Assembly: GCA_905250025.1 (NCBI GenBank)
Contig: CAJNOJ010000023.1
Location: forward strand, 496,001-560,000
Source of the DNA: Adineta ricciae
Taxonomy: Eukaryota; Rotifera; Eurotatoria; Adinetida; Adinetidae
Direction: 5' to 3'
Length of the DNA stretch: 64,000 nucleotides
Position numbers and translations under genes: made by a program
Notes under the pieces: model-generated
Database searches by the model: none
What the model was told of the DNA's origin: nothing
The model's input: only the letters and a program-made list of their open reading frames with translations
Part shown: piece by piece, positions 51,711-61,088 of the stretch
Numbering within the stretch: position 1 is the stretch's first letter
How the letters are laid out: every line of letters begins with the position of its first letter

Positions 51711-51716
51711 AATAAA
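51711..51716 (+). terminator. Poly(A) signal of the 50979 gene
   Basis: AATAAA 45 bases after the acidic-tail stop codon. It supports transcription of that locus on the plus strand. Confidence 0.4.
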
Positions 51717-51930
51717 GACATTTTAAAAAGAAGAGACGAACTACAGTTCACACGAAGAAAGTAGACGAATACACACAGACAAGATCATTCTGAATTATTA
51801 AGCCAAATAAGTAGTACTGTACCCTAAGTATGTTGAACATAAAATGAAATATGCAATTGTACGTTGTACAGAGCCAAAGTAAACAAAAAATCTGACATAT
51901 TTACATTGAATTTCAAGATAAAACTAATGA

Positions 51931-53772
51931 TTAATACGTTTTTCTTTTCTCTATCTCTTGTTCATTGATTTCTTGTAATTTACTTTCAGTCATTGTTAGG
52001 CGGGTCTCAAGAATCGCCACTGTTTTGGTTAGAATGTCTAATTGTTGAACAATATGTTCAAGTGTATTGGCCAATTGGGGTGCATAGGCTTGATTAACAT
52101 TGCTTTGAGCACCGTAAGTCGTACGATTATTAGTTTTACTTATTGCATTGCTCATTGGTTCAGAATTTACTAGACATGCTGATGCACTATTCGACTAGAA
52201 GAATAAAAGATTTGATATTGAAAAAACAGGCCGAACTATTGGAAATCTGTTCACTTACTCGAGATATGCCGTTTTCATAAGCCGGACCGATATTTGTTAT
52301 TTCAAGACGATCGCCGTCGCCGTACGTTGGATATGCTGATTTACCATTGAACACATCGATCTAGATGTGAATGAACTCAAGCTTCAGTAAAAGAATCGTG
52401 CATGAAATGCAACTCACTTTTCGTGCTCCTCGTTCATCGCTCGTCTCTGGCTGAGATTTCTCTCTTAACGACGAGATCTGAGTTTTTTTCTGCTGATTAG
52501 TAGATGACGAAACTCGTGCGGATGCAATATAATCATTTGATGATGTATCATTGCCATTTGTATATTTATTACTCGTTGTGTTAGTTGATTCAACAAATGA
52601 AGGTGCGGTCTCAAAATTCGTTTTCCAAACAAGTACCTAAGAAAGAGAACTTGAATAAGTCTGTAATCGTTTTCATATATCATTTACTTGCTGATCTTGA
52701 CCGCCTGAGGCAAAAAAATCGCCTTGCTTGGAAAATGCAACACTTGTTGCAGGTCCCTTAATAGAAGAAAAAACGTCCATCGGCAATTATCATCATCGTA
52801 TATATTCCTTACCTGATGTCCATGTAAAGTGTAAATAAGACGTCCTTCTAATAAATCGAATATTTTCAACGTTGCATCACTCGATGCTGATAAAAGATAG
52901 TTTCCATTCGGATGGAAGGCGACACTATTTACCGACGCTACATGGTCTGAAACGAAGAAGTCGTATAGAAATCAAATCAGGTGCATCACTGACTTGCGTA
53001 GTGTTGAATCAATTTTCTTGTTCGAATATCCCAAATTTTCACACTTGCATCGGTACATCCTCCGCCAATACACGTTCCGCTTGGATGGAATGTAACATCG
53101 TTGAGAAAGCCGTGCGGTTCGTAGAATGTATGCATGCATTCGTTGGTGTTTCGATCCCATATTTTGACTGTTTTATCGTCACTACAGCTGACGATCAATC
53201 GACCATCAGGTGAGAATTTTGCGCATCGAACCCAATTCGAGTGTTGATTGAGTGAGAATTGAAATTTTTGTCGATGAACGGTCCAAATTTTAATTGTTTT
53301 ATCTTCTGATGAACTCAGCAAACTTTGACCATCACTCGCAAAGTCAACACATCGCACGGCAGCTGTGTGAGCTTTAAAAACAGTTGATTCACCTTTGACA
53401 CTCGGAATCCAAAGACGAACTTTCTTATCTTTGGAACCAGACGCAATCAGATGACCTGACGGTGAAAAACATACCGAATGAACCGCGTCATTATGGCCGA
53501 CGAAGCGATAAGCTCGAACTTGTGGTTTAAATGGCCATAAGAAGAGACATGCATCCAAACTACCAGATACTGGAAATGAAACAAGGAGAGTATATGATCG
53601 ATTTATTTTAGAACGAATGTTCAGAAGAGATACCTAGTTGTTTCGTATTCGGTGAGAAGCTGAGAGATGTAACAGTACTACGATGACTTTTGAAGTGTTT
53701 CTCTAATTTTGGATCTTCCTGCAAAACGGTTGAAATTAGAAAAGCTTTTTTGTTGTACAAATTATTTACCAT
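51931..53772 (-). CDS. POC1: POC1 centriolar WD40 protein
   Basis: Centriole and basal-body protein required for centriole stability and ciliogenesis. Seven WD40 repeats are readable: [50 protein letters not shown] with [70 protein letters not shown], and [21 protein letters not shown] disordered linker leads to the C-terminal POC1 coiled coil, [20 protein letters not shown] then [16 protein letters not shown]. Both halves closely match animal POC1A/B. The start codon is unusual: the only fitting ATG (53770-53772) is followed at once by a GTAAAT donor, so the first coding exon contributes three bases, then an intron of about 51 bases leads to GAAGATCCA. Confidence 0.9.
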
Positions 53773-54115
53773 CAATGCGTCAGTTGAAAAGGAAATCAAT
53801 GAACATTCTAATTCTAACTCTCAATATTAAGTCTTTTCTTTGTCCGCAATACTAATCGTCCATCATTGGTATCGGACATCAATTCAACAGGTACTCCTAG
53901 ACAACCGGTGGGGTCCGATCTCAAACTATAAGATCGATAAATAGTCTCTTTATTGTATAAAAAAGAACTGAAATGAAAATTTTTCGATTTTCATTTTCAT
54001 AAAAAATTTTCAATCATTTATATAGAGAACACACTGGAAAAGATGGCGCTAGTGCATACAAAAGCGTGATTTTCGACTAAACTACATAGTATTCTATTTT
54101 GTTATGGGCTATGTA
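53773..54115. other. Intergenic between POC1 5' end and GH3 3' end
   Basis: About 340 bases with no gene. Contains POC1 5' untranslated and promoter sequence and the GH3 3' flank. Confidence 0.4.
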
Positions 54116-56374
54116 TTAAATGTTGAAACTGCCTTGTAATTTAACATCATTCTTATCAGCTGATGTTGCAACCCAAAAATTGTAAGTACCAGGTGCCGTT
54201 GTCCATTTTTGATTAACAACATTCCAGTATGAAATATCTTTCTGTGTCAATGTTAGTGTGACTTGTTTGGATTCGCCAGCAGCTAAATAGACTCGTTCAA
54301 AGCCACGTAATACTTTCGGTGGTTGTTCAGCTTCACCAGGAAAACCAAGATAAAGTTGAGGTACTTCCGAACCATCACGTTTACCAGTATTGGTAACTGT
54401 AAATGTCACATCATATACAGGTTGATACAATTTAGCAGTGCGCATATTTGAATATGGTCGTATGCGACGTTGACGATAAGCTGATTGTTTACTATTAGAA
54501 ACCTTTGATATATCAAGTTGTGAGAATGAAAATGTTGTATATGATAAACCATAACCAAAAGCGAATCGTGGAGCGATATTATTTTTATCAAAATGACGAT
54601 AGTCCAGGAAGACGCCTTCGGTATAATTGGAATTATAGGATTCAGTAATATTTGTGCCAAAATCTGAATCATTTCTTGCTAAAGTAAAAACGAGTTTACC
54701 ACCAGGATTATAATCTCCAAAGAGGACATCGACGATGGCTGGTCCATATTCTGATCCTGGTAGACCAGACCAAACGACACCCACAACATTGGGATGATCA
54801 ATCCATGCTTCGATATTCAATTGAGAAACACTATTTACAACAACGATCGTATTCATACAACGAGAAGCAACTGTTTGAACTAATTTATCGCCATCGTTAA
54901 AAGCACGAAGATTGTATCGATCTCGTCCTTCTGTGGACCAAGCATTAACGAACACTAGACATTTAGCATTTTGAAAGCCACGAACGTTAAAGGAATTGTT
55001 GATCGCATAGTAATCGTTCTGATTAGTAACATATTGAATTTGTATATGCGATTCTCGAGCTCTGATTAGCAGTGAAGTAAGAGGATCAATGCCATAGGTG
55101 GGTCGAACGTAACCAGAACCACCACCTTGATATAGTGCACCATTGAATCCTTCATCGGATCCCCATGGGCCGAGTCCATCGTTAAATTGACCTGCAGCTG
55201 AACCAAAAACAGAATAATATTTATCTTGAGTAACATTGAATGGTAAAGCATTGTTCGTATTTTTCAATAGAATAATACCAGCAGTACCAATCTCTCGATT
55301 AATTCTATAGTTATCCTCAGTAGCATCGCGATCTAAATCTAGTGTCGGGAAATCTTGATCTTGTCCAAGTAGGTAATATGGTGCGATCACTCGAACGATC
55401 ATATCATTGATTCTTTCTTCACTAATTGAACCACTTTTCACCGCTTGTACAAGAGAAAAGCCGAGAAAATTGTCACCACCTGGCATTTCAATATCCAATC
55501 CTCCAAGAGCAGATGGTACACCAGTTTTCGTCGCACCCCAGTCAGACATCACATTGCCTTGAAATCCAAGTTCACCTTTTAACAAGCCGTTTAATGTTTT
55601 ATCATTCTGGCATGCTTGCGTCCCATTGACTTGATTGTATGAACACATGATAGAACCGGCACCAGCAGCAACACTTGCTGCGAATGGCCAAAGATAGATT
55701 TCATGGATGGTTTTATCATCGAGATTTGCTGAATAACCTTGGGAATTAATCTCACCAGTTGTGAGTAAATTATCGCTGAGACCATAGAAGCGGTTGGTTT
55801 CTTGTTCATTACAAATATAATGTTTAGCAGTTGCTACAACACCTTGATCTTGAACACCTTGGACGTAAAAGAAAGAGTTTTCACCCGAAAGGTACGGATC
55901 AGCACCGAAGCCTTCCCAATTACGGCCATGGAGAGCATTGCGGTCGATATTCATCATTGGGCCTAGAGCAAAATGAACACCTTTACCTCGAAATTCTTTG
56001 CCGATTGCGACAGCACGTCGATAGAAAAGATCTCGATCCCACGTGGCGGCTATTTGTATACCCGGCGCGAATGCAGTTGCGAATTGCACACCGTCACCAA
56101 CACCTGATGGCGAATCTTGAAAGCACATTCCGTGAAAATTTAATCGCGATACTGGATAAACAGTGCCAGCACATGGGCCAGGAACACCTGCAGTCATGTT
56201 ACATTTCTCTTCTAACGACAGTTGTGCAACAAAATCCTTCGCTAATTTAATGGCTTCACTCCATGACCTACTCTGAACATTCCCATGTTGATGATGATTT
56301 GATTGAATCACTGCCGAATAGACCGCTGTGAAACATATGGTAAAAACTATGACAGACAACCAATCATTAACCAT
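54116..56374 (-). CDS. Secreted GH3 beta-glucosidase, intronless, probably acquired from fungi
   Basis: Glycoside hydrolase family 3 enzyme of 752 residues, expected to release glucose from cellobiose and short beta-glucans outside the cell. Signal peptide MVNDWLSVIVFTICFTAVYS. The N-terminal (beta/alpha)8 domain has SRLNFHGMCFQDSPSGVGDG, GIQIAATWDRDLFYRRAVAI, GKEFRGKGVHFALGPMMNID, GRNWEGFGADPYLSG and ATAKHYICNEQE. The nucleophile Asp is in NVMSDWGATKTG. The second domain has LLKNTNNALPF and QGGGSGYVRPTYGIDPLTSL. A C-terminal FnIII-like domain ends the protein (GSEVPQLYLGFPGEAEQPPK, VLRGFERVYL). It is a single uninterrupted exon, unlike the intron-rich animal genes nearby. The motifs look fungal or oomycete to me. 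The GH45 gene 3 kb away suggests a shared cellulose-degrading role. Full length and apparently intact. Confidence 0.9.
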   Translation of the reverse strand: MVNDWLSVIVFTICFTAVYSAVIQSNHHQHGNVQSRSWSEAIKLAKDFVAQLSLEEKCNMTAGVPGPCAGTVYPVSRLNFHGMCFQDSPSGVGDGVQFATAFAPGIQIAATWDRDLFYRRAVAIGKEFRGKGVHFALGPMMNIDRNALHGRNWEGFGADPYLSGENSFFYVQGVQDQGVVATAKHYICNEQETNRFYGLSDNLLTTGEINSQGYSANLDDKTIHEIYLWPFAASVAAGAGSIMCSYNQVNGTQACQNDKTLNGLLKGELGFQGNVMSDWGATKTGVPSALGGLDIEMPGGDNFLGFSLVQAVKSGSISEERINDMIVRVIAPYYLLGQDQDFPTLDLDRDATEDNYRINREIGTAGIILLKNTNNALPFNVTQDKYYSVFGSAAGQFNDGLGPWGSDEGFNGALYQGGGSGYVRPTYGIDPLTSLLIRARESHIQIQYVTNQNDYYAINNSFNVRGFQNAKCLVFVNAWSTEGRDRYNLRAFNDGDKLVQTVASRCMNTIVVVNSVSQLNIEAWIDHPNVVGVVWSGLPGSEYGPAIVDVLFGDYNPGGKLVFTLARNDSDFGTNITESYNSNYTEGVFLDYRHFDKNNIAPRFAFGYGLSYTTFSFSQLDISKVSNSKQSAYRQRRIRPYSNMRTAKLYQPVYDVTFTVTNTGKRDGSEVPQLYLGFPGEAEQPPKVLRGFERVYLAAGESKQVTLTLTQKDISYWNVVNQKWTTAPGTYNFWVATSADKNDVKLQGSFNI

Positions 56375-56701
56375 TTCAGCGGGAGCGTCTACTATCTCTG
56401 GTTTTATTTCTTTGTGACCACCTTTATTTGTATATATATATAGCAGAGAGAAACGAATATGAATGAGATATTTTATCTTGTATCAAGTTGATATAAATGT
56501 CGTTTACTAGTGATAAGAGTATATGTCAACAAAAATCGTTAGTTTTTCTACTTATGTATGCTTTTGTTATCTAAAAAATGTCGTTTGTTTCAACATATTA
56601 CATTTCTTCTTTGACTCACAAATAATGAAATGATGTGTGAATGGTTATATATTGACATGACAAAATCTTTATTCAAGAATTAAAACTTTATTCTGAACCA
56701 T
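56375..56701. other. GH3 promoter side and 3' flank of next gene
   Basis: About 330 bases. TTTATT at 56666-56671 and 56687-56692 (AATAAA on the minus strand) are candidate poly(A) signals for the gene ending at 56702. Nothing else seen. Confidence 0.4.
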
Positions 56702-57433
56702 TTACATCATTTCGTTGGAGAACGATGACGCTGTATCTTCGTCTATTTGATCGAGTAGGTCATTTACCATATCCAATTCGGTTTTCAATGAAACACTTTC
56801 CATTTTCGTATATCGTTGGTATAGTATATGTGCCCACGTTAGTCGTTGTTTAGCAGCTGCATTCTTCCGAGGGTTTTCATTTAATAGACGTTGGGCTTCA
56901 CCGGTAAAACTATCGGCTATATCACGTACCAAACGTGACAGAACATCTGCATCAAAATTGAAGATTTGAATACAGTCTGTATATTTAATTGCCCAATCCA
57001 TCTGCAATTCAATATCGTGACAGAAGACATATATTGAATGGCATCTTTTCCCAGTAGCTGGATTGTTAAATACATTAGGGAATCTTTGGAGAAGTATGGG
57101 TATAATTTCTTCTCCCAGGACTCCTGAGACAATGAAGTAAATGCATCGATTTTGATTACGTTCAAAGCATTCAATACAAGGATCAACAGTCCGAAATACT
57201 GCTAACAGAAACTGAACACCTTCGAAATTAATTGGCAGAGGACCTTCGGCGCGAAGTATATCATCAAAATTTGTGTCGCGCAATGCAACGGGAGTTTCAT
57301 TTTTAGGATCAGCCATTGTAGAAAATGACTTCTTTAAATGTTGATATTTGGAGTGATTTCCAATTTCTCGATCTAACCATATGAGTAGATGGGTTGGATC
57401 GGCCTCGTACGGTATCGTAGCATCAGTGGGCAT
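56702..57433 (-). CDS. Stand-alone WLD...SG.LG domain protein, copy A
   Basis: Intronless protein of 243 residues, paralogous to the next gene upstream. Shared landmarks are HLLIWLDREIG near the start, IYFIVSGVLGEEIIPILL, SIYVFCHDIELQMDWAIKYT and VLSRLVRDIADSF. The pattern of alternating short hydrophobic strands (LLIWLD, CIYFIVSG, SIYVFC, CIQIFNF) and helices suggests a Rossmann- or TIR/receiver-like alpha/beta fold. From memory, such domains occur at the N-terminus of large bdelloid protein families that carry ADP-ribosyltransferase or TPR domains. Here nothing follows the domain except a short helical tail, so it is a stand-alone version. Function unknown; a sensing or signalling role is only a guess. 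No signal peptide. Confidence 0.7.
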   Translation of the reverse strand: MPTDATIPYEADPTHLLIWLDREIGNHSKYQHLKKSFSTMADPKNETPVALRDTNFDDILRAEGPLPINFEGVQFLLAVFRTVDPCIECFERNQNRCIYFIVSGVLGEEIIPILLQRFPNVFNNPATGKRCHSIYVFCHDIELQMDWAIKYTDCIQIFNFDADVLSRLVRDIADSFTGEAQRLLNENPRKNAAAKQRLTWAHILYQRYTKMESVSLKTELDMVNDLLDQIDEDTASSFSNEMM

Positions 57434-58179
57434 TTTATATCTGAAAAACAGAATTGTACTATTAGATCCGTTTTAAGAGTGTAAGCAAAGTTTATTGTTA
57501 ATAACAAATAATGGGCGAAAGTTAATAACTAAGGCGTCCACGCCAGCTAGGAAATGTGGTATATATATATATATATTCAACCAGACGGATATTTGCAATA
57601 TGATAAACATAGTCGTGTAAGAAGAACGAAATAAAACATGTTGGAGAATTCCATATTGCACGTTGTAGAATATGCCATAAAATTTACGATTATTTTATTT
57701 GCTGTTCGATGTATTCGACATGTTTGTCCATGTATCAAAGTCAGATTGAACTGATTCCGTTTAATAGAAATGGTTGGTTACCGAATAAGCACCGAATGCA
57801 CAGGCCGTTTCTAATGATCAGTACTTTTCTGTAATCTCCTATCCAGACTGATACTAAACTTGATTATAGATTTGATCTCGTCGATAGGAGATCAATGATC
57901 CAACAAGCGTGCGTATAAAAGTTCGTCGGTATAAAACGAAACTAGGAAGAAACATATTCATTTTCAGGATGTATAACTTGTTCGTTCATCGAATACAATA
58001 GCTTCATTTTCTTTCATATCGCGAGTCGATAGTTTTTCAATAGTCTGCGCAACTTGGAAAAAAAGCCGACAGAAAGAACTACAAAAAAGTGTGAAATGGA
58101 AATTGATTAGTCGGTAAAAAATTCTTCTTTTCTTTTTCATCTCTATTGATTCTAAACAATATGCTGCAATAGTTTATAA
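57434..58179. other. Intergenic between tandem WLD-domain genes
   Basis: About 750 bases containing a (TA)n microsatellite at 57560-57576 and presumably the promoter of copy A. No gene seen. Confidence 0.45.
57560..57576. repeat. (TA)n microsatellite
   Basis: Perfect TA alternation about 125 bases upstream of the copy A start codon on the minus strand, so it may lie in its promoter. Confidence 0.65.
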
Positions 58180-58959
58180 TCATTGTCCTCCAGATTCTTC
58201 TTGCGCAATAGGGTCGTCATCATCATTAGCAGCCGATGCTAAATAATCTGTAGCATCTTCGTTTTCGGTTCGTGGTGCTGAATTTGTTGCATTTGCTCCT
58301 TCCTGATGTGAATGTTGTTGCCCAGTTGTCATATTTTTTGCTCTCTGAATAAGTCCAATATCACCACCATGACCCCTTAGTATTTTTAAAGTTTTTAGTT
58401 CTGGAGTATTCAATTTATCGACTTGATTCGCTGTCAATTCTAGTTTTTCGGCATTTTCGAAGCATTTCAATGCATCTGTTCCGCAATTTAAATTTAAATA
58501 ATCTTGTCCTTGTATAATAATGCGTTTAGATATGTCACGTGTAAGTCGCACAAGTAAATTAAGTTCATGTGATAATATCTGTAAACAGGACAAGTTTTCC
58601 ATAACTAAGTCAATGTAATTACTTTCATCACCACAAAATATATAGAATTGATGAACTTGAGGGTATACGCGTTTGATATTCGGAATAACCTGTTTGCCAA
58701 GTGAGCCTGATGAAATGAAATAAATCTGTTTGTCGTGATGCTCTTGTATAAGAAGCCATGCTTTGTCAATCGTATCAGCAAACAAAAATGGTGCAGCATT
58801 TTCATCTAGTGCACAAATGAGTGAATTAATTAGATCAGGCGGCATGACCGTTGTTGGCTCCAAAGCCTGAGAGAACTTCTTTTTGAATTCTACATACTCG
58901 TTCTCTCTACCTATGTAAGTGTCTAACCAGATAAATCGAATACCGTTCCCAAGGGACAT
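58180..58959 (-). CDS. Stand-alone WLD...SG.LG domain protein, copy B
   Basis: Intronless protein of 259 residues. It shares with copy A the landmarks IRFIWLDTYIGRENEYVEFK, IYFISSGSLGKQVIPNIKRV, QFYIFCGDES and LNLLVRLTRDISKR, in the same order and spacing, so the two are tandem paralogues on one strand. After the domain comes a tetratricopeptide-like helix pair (YLNLNCGTDALKCFENAEKL), then a disordered acidic tail rich in Asn, Asp and Gln ending in QEESGGQ. Divergence between copies is high, so the duplication is old or they arrived separately. No signal peptide, membrane segment or catalytic motif is visible. Function unknown. Confidence 0.7.
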   Translation of the reverse strand: MSLGNGIRFIWLDTYIGRENEYVEFKKKFSQALEPTTVMPPDLINSLICALDENAAPFLFADTIDKAWLLIQEHHDKQIYFISSGSLGKQVIPNIKRVYPQVHQFYIFCGDESNYIDLVMENLSCLQILSHELNLLVRLTRDISKRIIIQGQDYLNLNCGTDALKCFENAEKLELTANQVDKLNTPELKTLKILRGHGGDIGLIQRAKNMTTGQQHSHQEGANATNSAPRTENEDATDYLASAANDDDDPIAQEESGGQ

Positions 58960-59616
58960 TTAAAACGGAAAGAGAAAAAGAAACAACCAGCGTACGTCTA
59001 GTTTTTAAATAGTCTGAGGGGTTGGTTTGCATACATATAGACCTGTAAGTAGAAGAGAGAACAGAAAAAAAAGTGGTTTGATTGTAAAAAAATACAAAAA
59101 CGCATGACGTCTACCTAAAGGCGAGGAGACAACGTCTTTCGGAGAAAATCGTTTTTTACCTCGTAAAGATACAATTGCGTATTTGCGTTTCAAAAATAAA
59201 CTCAAAATAAGAACGATAAAATTACACATGATCTTAATGTACGTGAATTCTTTCTCTATGTGATGACGAAGAGATAAAAATTTTTATTGTCGCATTCGGT
59301 CGCCAACATTTGTAGTGAAACTAAAGCGAGATAGAGTTTGTGATTATGGTGATAGTACTAAATGAAAACAATTTATTAAAGGATTATTAATACAATGTAT
59401 GTTTCATTGCGATTTTAAAGGCGCATACAAATAAAATCGATCATCATCATATGTAAAACTGTGTCCTGGAAATTCGAGGTAAAGCGAAAAAGATATGAAC
59501 ATATTTTAGTACAGTTTCATCATTGCGACTGTTTAAAGAAATCACATTTAGAGCGCACACACTTTGTACATTATTTTTCGACAGCGAGGTAACTTATATA
59601 GTGACAAAAAAAGTTG
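58960..59616. other. Intergenic between copy B and GH45
   Basis: About 650 bases. A minus-strand frame (59005-59229) has no domain signal. Nothing else recognised. Confidence 0.4.
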
Positions 59617-61088
59617 CTATTGACGAACACAACCAGTTATTGCTGTTAAAGCCGTAGGACATGTGACTGCTTTAAATCGTGCTATTGGATTGAATGCATT
59701 CATAAACCAATCGAATCGCCAATAGCAGCCTGCTTGTAAAAAACTTGGCAACTGACTGCAATTTGCTCGATCAGTAAAACCTCCGTACTGATTACCCCAT
59801 GAGTAATTACTGGAAAATTGATTGGCACATCCATTTGAGGAGCCACCCCATCCACCACCCGGTACTTGTAAAACGAACATATTACCCGATGTATAAGCAG
59901 TATTAACTACTTGTACAATTAGTTCTTTACCAGCTATGGCACCTGATGTGAACAATAGTGAATAACATGCACAGCACCAATCCCATTCTGAATATCCCTA
60001 GAATGATATGAATTGATATATACACTCGTTGTGAATAGCAAGTGGTATTTACAGCAATGAATCCACCGGCATAACCATAAGAAAGAGTACTGCTAACATT
60101 CCAGGGTTGTTGATCAATGCACAGGTATGAACTACCGCCATTGCAGTACGATTGGGTATTAGGATCGATTGTCGTAATACCATCTTGTGCACACGTTCTT
60201 GCCGGATTTGTCACTGAGGCTTTGTATGGCCAACCACAACTCAACTTACAACAGTCCCAATAAATACTAGTGGTTGTATTCTGACGACCATCATCATAAT
60301 ATGTCGCCGTTATTGGCGACTGAGAAGTAGTCATCACCATTGACAGACATTGCGAATACCATGCATTCTGATAAGTGCAGACTAAACCGCTACAACAATT
60401 GGTTGTTCCATTCCATCCACTGCCTCCACATTGACTGTAAATATTGTTACAGCTCGCTAAAAGACTCACAAATTAAACTGAATGAAATCTAGATCGATTT
60501 TTAAGTTCCTCTCACTTCTCGAACTGATTCTGCTTTCACCTACTGATCTTATAAGAATTCATTAAATGAAAGTGAAGGATACTTCATAATTTGATAAACG
60601 ATAACAAACACTTGGAACTACTCAAGGAATCCGAGTGAAACAGGTTGTTGTCGAAACAAAAACTATTCATCATGATCGTAGAAAAAAGCTTTCTCGTTTG
60701 CACAGCATCAAGGATGACTTAGTCTGACAGATTTCTTCTACTCTCCGTAATTTAATTCTTTAGACTTCATTTTACCTGTTGTACTGAACAATGTTTGTCT
60801 AGAGATTACTTTCGAGTTTGTATTAATTCGAATTTTTGTGGTTGATACAAATTGAGGAAACAATAGACAAGTGCGGTTAATCGTATAGCAATTAATCACT
60901 TCGTATTTGGACGAATTATCTGAGAAAAATGCTTGACATATGCAATCCGAACACGAGCCATCGTATAGTAAAACGTTGGAAAAGTTAGTAGGAACATATT
61001 CCGCCGATTCAATGTAATTTATGTATGTGGCGTAACAGGTATTGAGCCAAGCATGAAGTAGAAACGCTAAATAAACTAGCCGAATCAT
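59617..61088 (-). CDS. GH45 endoglucanase with CBM1 and an N-terminal Cys-rich module
   Basis: Secreted protein from three exons. Exon 1 has a signal peptide ([20 protein letters not shown]) and a PAN-like module with [15 protein letters not shown] and [16 protein letters not shown]... spacing. Its donor (ACAACA-G, GTAAAA) joins in frame, over about 315 bases, to a fungal-type cellulose-binding CBM1: [20 protein letters not shown], then QNAWYSQCL. The GH45 catalytic domain follows: [80 protein letters not shown] 55-base intron lies at 59998-60052. GH45 enzymes cut internal beta-1,4 bonds in cellulose. The first catalytic Asp (YWDCC) is present, but the general-acid position before the PGGG loop is Val. 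An ATG at 61160 would add 24 residues; I prefer 61088 because it starts the signal peptide. Confidence 0.8.

Noticed and set aside
55426-56250. Plus-strand frames within the GH3 gene
   Set aside because: Antisense shadows of an intact 752-residue reading frame.
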